Source of the DNA: Methanothrix sp.
GTDB taxonomy: Archaea > Halobacteriota > Methanosarcinia > Methanotrichales > Methanotrichaceae
Direction of reading: 5' to 3'
Assembly (NCBI GenBank): GCA_012798025.1
Contig: JAAZNX010000206.1
Span: forward strand, 1 to 17,286
Length of the DNA: 17,286 nucleotides
Shown one piece after another: positions 6,728 to 13,332 of the stretch (position 1 is the first letter of the stretch; the number at the start of each line of letters is the position of its first letter). The position numbers and the translations under genes are program-made. The notes beneath the pieces are model-generated. The model searched no databases. It saw only the letters and a program-made list of their open reading frames with translations, and had not been told where the DNA came from.

Positions 6728-7720
6728 ATGATTGAGATAGACGGCTCCTATGGTGAAGGCGGTGGCCAGATAGTAAGGACGGCAGTGGCGCTCTCAGCTG
6801 TGACTGGCAAGCCTGTCTGCATAAGAAGAATCCGGCAGGGTCGCCCTAAGCCAGGGCTGGCTCCGCAGCATGTTCATGCGATCACAGCACTAGCGGGCAT
6901 ATGCAGTGCTAAAACATCTGGGATTGAGCCAGGGTCCATGCAGATCACCTTCGAGCCCGGAAAGATTCGCGGCGGCAGCTACAGGGTGGAGATCGGAACT
7001 GCCGGGAGCGTTACCCTTCTCATGCAGTGCCTCCTGCCTGCCTTGCTGAAGGCCGAGGGACCCATCGTTGTGGATGTGCATGGAGGTACAGATGTTCAAT
7101 GGTCTCCAACGGTAGACTATTTCCGGCATGTATTTTTGCCTGCGCTCAGGTGCTTCGGCGTCAAAGCAAGCCTCGATCTCAAGCAGAGAGGGTACTACCC
7201 CCGAGGCCAGGGTTTAGTTATCTTGCGGGTCGAACCTGGTGCTCTTCAATCGGCGCACCTTTCAGCTGCGCCCAAAACGCCAGTGCATGGAATCTCACAT
7301 TCCGGAAACTTGCCAGAGCATGTGGCCCAAAGACAGGCCGAGTCTGCCGTCCAGTTGCTAGAGCAGGCCGGCTTTGCAGCAGAGGTTGCCACAGAGTCGC
7401 ATCGTTTGCCGTCCATGGGCAGCGGCATAACCCTCTGGTCAGGCTTCATGGGAGCAAGCAGCCTTGGAGAGCGAGGCCTGCCGGCAGAAATGGTGGGACG
7501 AAAGGCTGCAGAGGAGCTCATAAAGGAGCTTGAGTCCATGTCCGCAGTCGACATTCATCTGGCCGATCAGCTTATCCCTTATCTCGCCCTTGCGGGAGGC
7601 AGCTACACCGCTCGCAAGGTCTCAGCGCATGCCATGACGAATATATGGACCGCAGGGCACTTTCTGAAAAGAAAGATATCTCTAATTGCGGGGAAGAACA
7701 CAAAGTTCGAAGCCCTCTAG
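6728..7720 (+). CDS. rtcA: RNA 3'-terminal phosphate cyclase
   Basis: RtcA converts RNA 3'-phosphate ends to 2',3'-cyclic phosphates by an ATP-dependent three-step reaction through an enzyme-AMP intermediate. The start at ATG 6728 gives [19 protein letters not shown], the standard N-terminus of the family, with GAGG at 6721-6724 as ribosome binding site. An upstream in-frame GTG at 6692 would add 12 atypical residues. Other hallmarks are [10 protein letters not shown] (near 39-48), [11 protein letters not shown] (near 90-100), RGYYPRGQG, and the [15 protein letters not shown] block, whose His277 is the expected adenylylation site. The 330-aa length is normal. Its end is 22 bp from the convergent hydrolase gene. 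No rtcB ligase or RNA-repair partner is adjacent. Confidence 0.95.
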   Translation: MIEIDGSYGEGGGQIVRTAVALSAVTGKPVCIRRIRQGRPKPGLAPQHVHAITALAGICSAKTSGIEPGSMQITFEPGKIRGGSYRVEIGTAGSVTLLMQCLLPALLKAEGPIVVDVHGGTDVQWSPTVDYFRHVFLPALRCFGVKASLDLKQRGYYPRGQGLVILRVEPGALQSAHLSAAPKTPVHGISHSGNLPEHVAQRQAESAVQLLEQAGFAAEVATESHRLPSMGSGITLWSGFMGASSLGERGLPAEMVGRKAAEELIKELESMSAVDIHLADQLIPYLALAGGSYTARKVSAHAMTNIWTAGHFLKRKISLIAGKNTKFEAL

Positions 7721-7742
7721 GACGAAGACGAATAATGCTGAG

Positions 7743-8420
7743 CTAGTACCTTTTCAAATACGATTCGATATATTTTTTTATCTTCTCTCCCTTATAAACT
7801 CCTGAGTGCCCTTCGCATAGCACGTCCGCCTGCAGAGCCAGCAGTTTTTGCATAGATTGCCTCCACATGGCCAGGTCGGAGCCCCACAGAGGCGAGAACG
7901 GCCCGTGGATATCCTGACCGAAGAGAATCCTGCCGTCATCGGTGTCGATGTACACGGAGATGCTTCCAGGGGTGTGGCCGGGTGTGTGAAGGAAATTGAA
8001 CAGGAGATCGCCCAGCATAAACTGCTCAAGCTCGCCATTGAGAAGTGTGTCCACCTTGACGGGCTTGTAGTCCGCGCCGTACATGCTGGCGGCGGTCAGA
8101 TCATTATTCTCACCCTCAATTCCAGCTCGGTCCATCGTATGAGCAATGACCTTCGAGCTGTAGCGCTCCTTGAAGGCAGACAGGCCGCCTATGTGGTCAA
8201 TATGACAGTGAGTTGCGATTATATGCCAGATCTGCGCAGGCTCAAATCCAAGCGATCTGATATTGTCCTCAATTCTCTCAGTGCCATAGCCTACGCCGGA
8301 ATCGATCAGCACCAGCTCACTACCAGCGTCGACAAGATACACATAGGCATCCTCTGAGGCGGAGAGTTCAGGGCCACCTACAGCATAAACGCGATCGCAA
8401 ATGGCTTTTGCTCTGGTCAT
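7743..8420 (-). CDS. Metallo-beta-lactamase-fold hydrolase (glyoxalase II-like)
   Basis: A 225-aa single-domain MBL-fold protein with a full di-metal site: H71, H73, D75 and H76 in THCHIDHIGG, H149 in HTPGHTPGS, D170 in FGQDIHG and H205 in CEGHSG. This matches hydroxyacylglutathione hydrolase-like thioesterases more than beta-lactamases or RNases; there is no beta-CASP domain and no rubredoxin or flavodoxin domain. The natural substrate cannot be read from the sequence. It is likely cytosolic. It begins 24 bp after the end of the membrane-protein gene on the same strand and has no clear ribosome binding site, so it is probably cotranscribed. Its 3' end faces rtcA. Confidence 0.9.
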   Translation of the reverse strand: MTRAKAICDRVYAVGGPELSASEDAYVYLVDAGSELVLIDSGVGYGTERIEDNIRSLGFEPAQIWHIIATHCHIDHIGGLSAFKERYSSKVIAHTMDRAGIEGENNDLTAASMYGADYKPVKVDTLLNGELEQFMLGDLLFNFLHTPGHTPGSISVYIDTDDGRILFGQDIHGPFSPLWGSDLAMWRQSMQKLLALQADVLCEGHSGVYKGEKIKKYIESYLKRY

Positions 8421-8444
8421 GATCGATGATTGGATCTTTAAAGC

Positions 8445-9131
8445 TTAGATCTTGTGCCTGGCATTCTCTTCCACATCTTTTCGAATGGACCTCAGTTTTC
8501 TGATGCTATAATAATACTCTGCCAGCAGGACAATGGCTGCCAGGGCCATGATGGCGAAGATCTTCGTCAAAGCCTGTAGGGCATTATTCTTGTAATAATT
8601 TACTTCGATATACGAAATCTGTGAGGTGTTATACCAGGTCAATACGCTTCCAAGATCTCCCGTCTGGAAATCATCTGGAGCAGGATTTGCAATTCCCAGG
8701 ATTCGATTGCCTGTTGTGTATCCGGGCGGAAGTATTATGCGCACTGGCTCTCCATCTCTTAAAGGAAGTACGAACTGCTGTCCCTGCTGAGGCATGATGT
8801 AGATCAGCTTGCCTGTGACGTTTCGATCGAAGTTCAGGCTGTAGATATGATCTCCCCGCCAGAAGAGGTAGCTGCTGTTAAACCCCACTCGTGCTCCGCA
8901 CAAATCCAGCAAAGTGATGTTCTCAGCCTTCTGCGATAGGGTGAGATTCAATTTGCTGGCGTTTACGGGCTGAACGACCACAACCTCTTTTAATCCTAGG
9001 CTGTAAACGGTGCCGTTGAATTCATCGTAGCTGCGGGCCGAGCTGATGAATGCAAGAGCTATCAAGGCCAGTGTGATGAGAATCAAGGCCTTACGAGAAG
9101 TCGCTCTCGTTTTAAGGATATTATCGTACAT
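8445..9131 (-). CDS. Membrane-anchored, sequon-rich extracellular protein of unknown function
   Basis: A 228-aa protein with a hydrophobic N-terminal segment (about 14-32, following a basic TSRK) and a second membrane span near residues 187-208, ending in a basic cytoplasmic tail (RKLRSIRK). The roughly 150-residue loop between them should lie outside the cell. It carries six N-x-S/T sequons (N57, N62, N71, N85, N104, N168), as expected of an archaeal N-glycosylated surface protein. The layout recalls the archaeal DUF5803 proteins, but I cannot confirm membership by eye. GGGTG sits 3 bp before the ATG as ribosome binding site. The MBL-fold gene follows after 24 bp and may share the mRNA. Confidence 0.75.
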   Translation of the reverse strand: MYDNILKTRATSRKALILITLALIALAFISSARSYDEFNGTVYSLGLKEVVVVQPVNASKLNLTLSQKAENITLLDLCGARVGFNSSYLFWRGDHIYSLNFDRNVTGKLIYIMPQQGQQFVLPLRDGEPVRIILPPGYTTGNRILGIANPAPDDFQTGDLGSVLTWYNTSQISYIEVNYYKNNALQALTKIFAIMALAAIVLLAEYYYSIRKLRSIRKDVEENARHKI

Positions 9132-9257
9132 CTACACCCTGGAAAAATGCGCTCCCACTTTATCAATGGCGCGCCTTCATAACGAAGCGGCAACTATGGC
9201 CAAAACCTAAAATGCCCTTGACTTCAACCCAAGGACAGTAATACTTTGCCTCTCTGA

Positions 9258-9473
9258 TCTGAGCCGAGATCCCCATGGTCCCAGGAAGGATCGATTCAAA
9301 AGAGGATCGAGGCATGTTCAAAAGATATCTTAAACCATTACCGTCTTGATCCAAGCAAGATAGCTGAGCTCGATGCCCTTGAGGTCTATCATCGCGGTGG
9401 CATTGCAGCCTTCTTGGACGAAATCCTCTCCACTAATGTTAAATCCTACCAAGTAATGTGCCACCTAGAATGA
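9258..9473 (+). pseudogene. 5'-truncated reading frame, ATGA-coupled to the next gene
   Basis: A frame of 71 sense codons is open from 9258 to the TGA at 9471-9473, but it has no ATG, GTG or TTG in its first 50 codons. Codon choice (ATC, AAC, CTC, GCC, AAG) and the peptide, which includes NHYRLDPSKIAELDALEVYH then RGGIAAFLDEIL, look like real protein. The stop overlaps the next ATG (9470) as ATGA, the usual sign of a coupled operon gene. The simplest reading is the remaining C-terminal part of a gene whose 5' end was lost or frameshifted. A second frame just upstream (about 9213-9335) includes NPRTVILCLSDLSRDP and could be part of the same broken gene. An unusual start or a sequencing indel are alternatives. 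I do not recognise the family. Confidence 0.4.
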
Positions 9474-9940
9474 CAGATGTACCTGATATTCCTCTGGATC
9501 AGATCCAGCAGCGTGTCGTAGCCATGTGGATGGGAAGCTTTTACGGCAGCAGCGGCTATGTTGCTCGTAAGCTTGGCAAGAAGGGTCTTCGCGAATTCCA
9601 GGATATTGGAGCCCACCAAGTTGCGGCCACCTTCAAGAAACTGGGCCTGGCAGGTCCAAGGGATGTAGCCCTGGCCATTGCAACCAATGAGAAAAATCTC
9701 TTCGGAAGCGTGGTAGAGGTGATCGAAGGAGAAGGCACTGTAACGATCAATCGTCATCGCTGCGGATTGATGGAGGGTGCCAAGTCGTTCGCCCGTGTTG
9801 GGGCCAGCCTGATCGCCAAGGAGCACTGTAAGACCTGTGTGGAAAGCCACTGGCAAAAGGTCTTCTCGGACCTCAATATGGCTGTGCAAGTAGAGCATAC
9901 TGAAGACGGCTGTGTAATGACGATTTCTGCTCTTCGTTAA
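9470..9940 (+). CDS. Small cysteine-containing protein of unknown function
   Basis: A 156-aa soluble protein, with the ATG at 9470 chosen over a GTG at 9458 because it forms an ATGA overlap with the preceding frame. It begins with a helical region (VVAMWMGSFYGSSGYVARKLG), has a mixed alpha/beta middle, and carries four cysteines, two in a compact CKTCVESH motif (C120, C123, H127) with C98 and C148 further away. Together these could hold a metal or Fe-S cluster. The pattern (early helices, one Cys in the second half, a late CxxC, a beta-rich end) is reminiscent of L-2-amino-thiazoline-4-carboxylate hydrolase-like or DUF6125-like proteins. This is only an impression and no function is assigned. 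There is no good ribosome binding site; a TATA-like TGTTAAATCC lies about 30 bp upstream. Confidence 0.75.
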   Translation: MTDVPDIPLDQIQQRVVAMWMGSFYGSSGYVARKLGKKGLREFQDIGAHQVAATFKKLGLAGPRDVALAIATNEKNLFGSVVEVIEGEGTVTINRHRCGLMEGAKSFARVGASLIAKEHCKTCVESHWQKVFSDLNMAVQVEHTEDGCVMTISALR

Positions 9941-9974
9941 ATTGTATGGGTGGGTCGTGATCTGAAAATAGGTT

Positions 9975-10087
9975 GGAGCTTTTGGTGCTCGCATCTGGAG
10001 AGCGATAATGTGGATGCTCTCAGCTCCTGCAAGTTAAAACATTCAAATCATTGGCTTTAACATTCTTGGAAGATGGATAAACCATCT
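9975..10087 (+). other. Intergenic stretch with several short inverted repeats
   Basis: The 319-bp gap (9941-10259) has no convincing gene. It contains GGAGCT (9975-9980) and GAGAGC (9998-10003), facing GCTCTCAGCTCC at 10016-10027, so both can pair with it. It also has GTTAAA (10033-10038) with TTTAAC (10056-10061), and a tight hairpin AGATGG-ATAAA-CCATCT at 10071-10087. No T-run follows any of them, so they are not clear terminators. They may belong to a structured RNA or a 3' UTR, or may be coincidence in AT-rich DNA. Confidence 0.3.
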
Positions 10088-10184
10088 ATAATACACACCA
10101 TCTGCAGAAAGATAACAACTGTGAAATTATCTATCCATTCTTATCTGATTCTGGGCATTTGAGCATGTTCTTCGTGTAAATCTC

Positions 10185-10199
10185 AAAAGATATTTAAGC
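10185..10199 (+). promoter_or_regulatory. TATA box for the 93-aa protein gene
   Basis: AAAAGATATTTAAGC is a strong archaeal TATA element. A start about 25 bp downstream would give a leader of roughly 38 nt ending in the ribosome binding site AGGAGGATC (10246-10254), five bases before the ATG at 10260. This is the best ribosome binding site of the window. Confidence 0.6.
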
Positions 10200-10259
10200 A
10201 ATAACTATGCAAGATATCACAAACCAAAAGTTGTTCGATGGCAAAAGGAGGATCAAAAG

Positions 10260-10541
10260 ATGGATAAATTTCTGGGCATAGTTCAGGATGGCAGGTTCTC
10301 GATTTTGTTTCCCCGCCCTCAATGCTGCACTGTCAGGCTGACCCGCATCGCCAGGCCAGCCTCCATCGCTGAGGAGCTGACTGCATCGCATGAGATAAAC
10401 CTGGCAGAGCACGAGGGCAAGGCTCTCATGGTGACCGGTGTCCTTCCTGAGCGCAAAGGCTGGCTCTATGAGGCAAATGTGATCGATCAGGCTGGGCCCA
10501 TTCTGACCGAGGTGGTCAAGGAGACATTCGGGCCAAGATAA
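10260..10541 (+). CDS. Small conserved-type protein, possible OB-fold
   Basis: A 93-aa protein with strong translation signals. The first part (FLGIVQDGRFSILFPRPQCC) looks beta-stranded. The second, around EGKALMVTGV to GWLYEANVIDQAGPIL, has a spacing seen in small OB-like proteins of archaea and bacteria that end with a similar IDQAGPIL segment followed by VVKETFG. I recognise the pattern but not a named function. There is no signal peptide or membrane segment, and the two adjacent cysteines (C22, C23) are not in a metal motif. The gene stands alone, with its own promoter and a small hairpin just after the stop. Confidence 0.75.
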   Translation: MDKFLGIVQDGRFSILFPRPQCCTVRLTRIARPASIAEELTASHEINLAEHEGKALMVTGVLPERKGWLYEANVIDQAGPILTEVVKETFGPR

Positions 10542-10549
10542 TGATTGAG

Positions 10550-10562
10550 GCCTCTTGGAGGC
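10550..10562 (+). other. Short hairpin after the 93-aa gene
   Basis: GCCTC-TTG-GAGGC forms a perfect 5-bp stem beginning 9 bp after the TAA stop. It is GC-rich but no T-run follows, so its role as a terminator is unproven. Confidence 0.3.
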
Positions 10563-10592
10563 GATCGTAGAATTCGTGCAGTGAAAGCATCT

Positions 10593-10639
10593 GCCAGACG
10601 GAAAGAGGCAAGATCGGGCCAGACGGGAAGCTCTTGCCT
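10593..10639. repeat. Interleaved direct and inverted repeats
   Basis: GCCAGACGGAAAG at 10593-10605 recurs as GCCAGACGGGAAG at 10618-10630 (12 of 13 bases, 25-bp period). The inverted pair AGGCAAGA (10606-10613) and TCTTGCCT (10632-10639) forms an 8-bp stem around the second copy. A T-rich stretch, AATTTTATTT, follows from about 10657. It could be a terminator hairpin for the upstream gene or a protein-binding site. Confidence 0.4.
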
Positions 10640-10741
10640 TGAATATTTCGGATCCAATTTTATTTCATAAACCGGAATGTGGCCAAGTGCCGCGTCGATG
10701 TGCAGTTGCTTAGCCTTCTAAGATCGACCGGCAGGAAGCCA

Positions 10742-10751
10742 CTATATATTC
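10742..10751 (+). promoter_or_regulatory. TATA box giving a leaderless CoA-binding protein mRNA
   Basis: CTATATATTC is centred about 29 bp before the ATG at 10775, which predicts that transcription begins at or next to the start codon. No ribosome binding site is present, consistent with leaderless translation. A second AT-rich run (ACATATAAATC, from 10761) is too close to the ATG to serve. Confidence 0.5.
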
Positions 10752-10774
10752 CAAGAAACGACATATAAATCTTC

Positions 10775-11191
10775 ATGCCCATACTTCGAGACGACAATGA
10801 CCTGAAGAGCGCTCTTCAGAGCTGCCATACGATTTGCGTAGTCGGCATCTCGCCCGATCCTTACAAGCCCAGCTACTTTGTCTCAGATGCCCTTTTGAGC
10901 CGCGGCTTCAAGCTCTACTTTGTAAATCCAAATTATGAAGGCAGAACCATCCTGGGCGAGAAGGTCTACGCCTCGATTCGCGACATTCCCGATAAGATCG
11001 ATATCGTGGATGTCTTCAGAAGGCCTTCAGCTGTGCCTTCTCTTGCCGAGGAGGCAAAGGAGAAGGGCTTTGAGGTCTTCTGGATGCAGCCGGGCACAGA
11101 AAGCCCTGAAACTATAAAGAAGCTTGACAAGGAAGGCTACAAAGTGGTTGCAGGAAGATGCGCTAAGATTGAATCAGCCAGGTTGCTTTGA
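10775..11191 (+). CDS. CoA-binding domain protein (YccU-like)
   Basis: A 138-aa stand-alone Rossmann-like CoA-binding protein of the CoA_binding_2 type, related to the nucleotide-binding domain of succinyl-CoA synthetase alpha. Hallmarks are VVGISPDPYKPSY (22-34), YFVNPNYEG, the ILGEKVYASIRDIP segment, DIVDVFRRP (76-84), FWMQPGTES and the C-terminal GRCAKIESARL, with the family's near-terminal Cys (C129). The cellular role of this family is not well established. Binding of CoA or a related nucleotide is likely and catalysis is not expected. It appears to be transcribed alone from a leaderless-type promoter. Confidence 0.92.
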   Translation: MPILRDDNDLKSALQSCHTICVVGISPDPYKPSYFVSDALLSRGFKLYFVNPNYEGRTILGEKVYASIRDIPDKIDIVDVFRRPSAVPSLAEEAKEKGFEVFWMQPGTESPETIKKLDKEGYKVVAGRCAKIESARLL

Positions 11192-11208
11192 ATTGTCTTT
11201 TAAGCAAA

Positions 11209-11218
11209 AGCTAAATAG
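11209..11218 (+). promoter_or_regulatory. TATA-like element for the prenyl synthase/radical SAM pair
   Basis: AGCTAAATAG lies about 29 bp before the ATG at 11243, and no ribosome binding site precedes that ATG. This again suggests a leaderless mRNA. The match to the archaeal consensus is moderate. Confidence 0.4.
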
Positions 11219-11242
11219 CCAAGCCTTCAGTACCCCTAATCG

Positions 11243-12112
11243 ATGTTCTCCGGCTGGGACGAGTACCATAAGATCAACAAGGAGCTTGCAGAACTGGTGA
11301 GAAGCCTTCCCGAGTCCGACCTGGGAGAGGTCATCGGCTACGTCCTCTCCGCCCCCGGGAAAAGGGTACGGCCGCTGATCCTTTTATTCTCCGCAGAGGC
11401 TTTGGGAGGGACTGCACATCAGGCGATGAATGCGGCGCTGGCAATTGAGCTGGTTCATGCAGCCTCTCTGGTTCATGATGACATCCTTGACCTTGGTGTA
11501 GAAAGAAGGGGCTCTCCCAGCACTCTGGAGCGGTTTGGACCAGAGGCTGCGCTTTTAGCTGGCGACTATCTCATATCCAAGTCAATCGAGCTTATATCGC
11601 ATTACAGCCAGCCCGCTATCATCTCTTTTGCCATGGCCTGCATGAACATGTCTGAGGGCGAGATGCAGGACCTCTCCAGGACATGCTCGCCTGCAGAATA
11701 CCATCAATGCATCTCCAGGAAAACGGCCTCGCTCTTCGCTGCCTCAGCTAAAATCGGCGGGCTGATAGCTGGGGCTACTGCGGCTGATTTGGCAGCATTC
11801 GAAAGCTACGGGTTGCACCTAGGGCTCGGCTACCAGGTTCTGGATGATCTGGAAGAGTATCTGGGGCTGGATCAGGGGAAGCAGTCCAAAAAGACGTCCA
11901 TCACCCTGCCAAAGATCTACAGCAGCCAGCATCATGAAGGTGCAGTGCGACAGATGTGCATAAAGGTCATCGAGGAGCACAGCGTTGAGGCCAAGAGGGC
12001 CCTTGGCAGGTCATCTGCCAGAGCAGATATGATAGCTCGTCTGGAGAGCATCGTCGATGAAATGACGCATAGGGGACTGCAGAGATGCAGATCGCTAAAA
12101 AGCCTCTGCTGA
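11243..12112 (+). CDS. Polyprenyl (isoprenoid) diphosphate synthase, divergent
   Basis: A 289-aa trans-isoprenyl diphosphate synthase, which extends allylic diphosphates with IPP. Seen in order: PGKRVRP (38-44), the first Asp-rich motif VHDDILD (D79, D80, D83), ERRGSPSTLERFG (87-99), K160-T161 and the second motif QVLDDLEEYLG (D201, D202, E205). The third acidic residue of the second motif is Glu rather than Asp. The segment after it (GKQSKKTSITLPKIY) is shorter than usual and lacks the G-x-D-L-R-E-G part. Position -5 before the first motif is Ala, not aromatic, so a product of C20 or longer is plausible. It could make GGPP for archaeal lipids, or a longer chain such as a methanophenazine side chain. 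The gene overlaps the following radical SAM gene by 28 bp, so the two are surely cotranscribed. Confidence 0.88.
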   Translation: MFSGWDEYHKINKELAELVRSLPESDLGEVIGYVLSAPGKRVRPLILLFSAEALGGTAHQAMNAALAIELVHAASLVHDDILDLGVERRGSPSTLERFGPEAALLAGDYLISKSIELISHYSQPAIISFAMACMNMSEGEMQDLSRTCSPAEYHQCISRKTASLFAASAKIGGLIAGATAADLAAFESYGLHLGLGYQVLDDLEEYLGLDQGKQSKKTSITLPKIYSSQHHEGAVRQMCIKVIEEHSVEAKRALGRSSARADMIARLESIVDEMTHRGLQRCRSLKSLC

Positions 12113-13224
12113 AAATAGAGGCGTCCTCCGATGGGAAAGGCATTCGTCTCACTTCCAGAGGGCCTCTGTCTCCTCTGGCTGGGCCAGTCATCGAACGAAT
12201 AAACAAGATCTTTGCAGATGAGAAGCCAATCAGATCCGGCCCTGATAAGTTCATATTCTCCACCTGGATCCCACCCGCACCAAGCACCGCCTTCGACCGC
12301 ATGCTCTCCGCCCAGGTTGGGGCCCTGACCCGTCGTCCAGTTCCAGATCAGTTCTCTGTAGCGGTCATAAGGGCGTGCCCCAACGATTGCATTCACTGCA
12401 GCGCACCATCGCGTCAGGGAGATATCCTGGATAGCGATGTCATCAAAAGGTCGATTGGCGAAGCCCTGGAGATGGGGTCATATCTTATTACCTTCGATGG
12501 AGGCGAGCCCATGCTGCGCAAAGACCTTCCCACGCTCATATCGTTCGTGGACCAAAGGGCCATAGCGACCTCCTTCACCAGTGGGTACAACCTCACGCCC
12601 CTGATGGCTCGCCAGCTAAAACAGGCTGGACTTTATGCTGTGCGAGTTAGCATCGACAGCCCCTATGAAGAGGAGCACGACCGGATGAGAGGCCGCAAAG
12701 GTGCCTTTAAAGATGCGCTTTCGGGCATCGAAAATGCACTTGAGGCAGGCCTGCTAGTGGACATGTTCATGGTTACATCGCCCCAAAACATCGACCATCT
12801 TGATGAGGCTTTTGACCTGGCATCGGAACTGGGGGCGCATGAGCTCTCCCTTTACGAGATCGTGGCTGTGGGCCGCTGGTCCTCACACGAAGACCAGGTG
12901 CTAACTTCCGAGGATGTCGGGAAGATGGAACGCTTCCACAAAGAGAAGAACCGATTGCAAGGCCCTAGAGTGACGGCCTTGCCTTATCTTCTGAGCCCAC
13001 AGATGTTCGGATGCTTTGCAGGGCGCAGGTGGATTCACGTTGATTGCGCGGGAGAAGCTCTGCCCTGTGCATACATGCCTCTGGGGTTTGGGAACGTCAA
13101 GGAGAGTAGCCTGCGAGAGATCTGGAAGGATATGCGCCGGTATGGATGGTTCACAAAAAGATGCTCCTGCCAGATGCGGGACCCAAAGTTCAGAGCAGCT
13201 CACCGCTCTATTCTTGAAAAGTGA
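12085..13224 (+). CDS. Radical SAM enzyme with SPASM-like C-terminal cysteines
   Basis: A 379-aa radical SAM protein. The N-terminal 85 residues are a leader without cysteine. The CX3CX2C motif is C98, C102, C105 in ACPNDCIHCSAP, followed by FDGGEPMLRKDL (the SAM-binding GGEP near 139-142) and VRVSIDSP. The C-terminal third holds C310, C321 (HVDCAGEALPC, with C328) and C360/C362 (RCSCQM), in an arrangement like SPASM or twitch domains that bind one or two auxiliary Fe-S clusters. SPASM enzymes mostly modify peptides, but some act on small molecules. The 28-bp overlap with a prenyl diphosphate synthase gene suggests work on an isoprenoid, lipid or prenylated cofactor. That is inference only. 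The substrate is not known. A T7 run after the stop may end the transcript. Confidence 0.88.
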   Translation: MQIAKKPLLKIEASSDGKGIRLTSRGPLSPLAGPVIERINKIFADEKPIRSGPDKFIFSTWIPPAPSTAFDRMLSAQVGALTRRPVPDQFSVAVIRACPNDCIHCSAPSRQGDILDSDVIKRSIGEALEMGSYLITFDGGEPMLRKDLPTLISFVDQRAIATSFTSGYNLTPLMARQLKQAGLYAVRVSIDSPYEEEHDRMRGRKGAFKDALSGIENALEAGLLVDMFMVTSPQNIDHLDEAFDLASELGAHELSLYEIVAVGRWSSHEDQVLTSEDVGKMERFHKEKNRLQGPRVTALPYLLSPQMFGCFAGRRWIHVDCAGEALPCAYMPLGFGNVKESSLREIWKDMRRYGWFTKRCSCQMRDPKFRAAHRSILEK

Positions 13225-13247
13225 GTTTCAAGTGATTTGAGCAGAAC

Positions 13248-13254
13248 TTTTTTT
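13248..13254 (+). terminator. T-run after the radical SAM gene
   Basis: TTTTTTT begins 24 bp after the TGA stop. Runs of T on the coding strand are sufficient for termination by archaeal RNA polymerase, so this probably separates the prenyl synthase/radical SAM operon from the secreted-protein genes. Confidence 0.5.
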
Positions 13255-13255
13255 A

Positions 13256-13270
13256 GCATTAAATTATATG
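13256..13270 (+). promoter_or_regulatory. TATA element for the first secreted paralogue
   Basis: GCATTAAATTATATG contains a good archaeal TATA core directly after the upstream T-run. A start near 13290-13295 leaves a leader of about 40 nt, with GGTG at 13321-13324 as the likely ribosome binding site. Confidence 0.5.
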
Positions 13271-13332
13271 TTAGCTGGTATAGCGCCAGATTTATGTTCC
13301 AATATGGTTAACAGAAGATCGGTGTGCCAGAA

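Noticed and set aside
7027..7533. 168-codon alternative frame inside rtcA
   Set aside because: It is a shadow of the conserved RtcA frame; the catalytic His block and N-terminus both lie in the other frame.
8432..8446. TTTAAA box before the MBL-fold gene as a promoter
   Set aside because: It is only about 16 bp from the ATG, so transcription would begin inside the gene; cotranscription with the upstream gene explains the layout better.
9163..9354. 63-codon minus-strand frame between the membrane protein and the cysteine protein
   Set aside because: No translation signal and no recognisable motif; the opposite strand has the better coding signal and an ATGA junction.
11932..12396. Long minus-strand frames across the prenyl synthase/radical SAM junction
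   Set aside because: They are antisense to two clearly conserved protein segments and lack motifs of their own.
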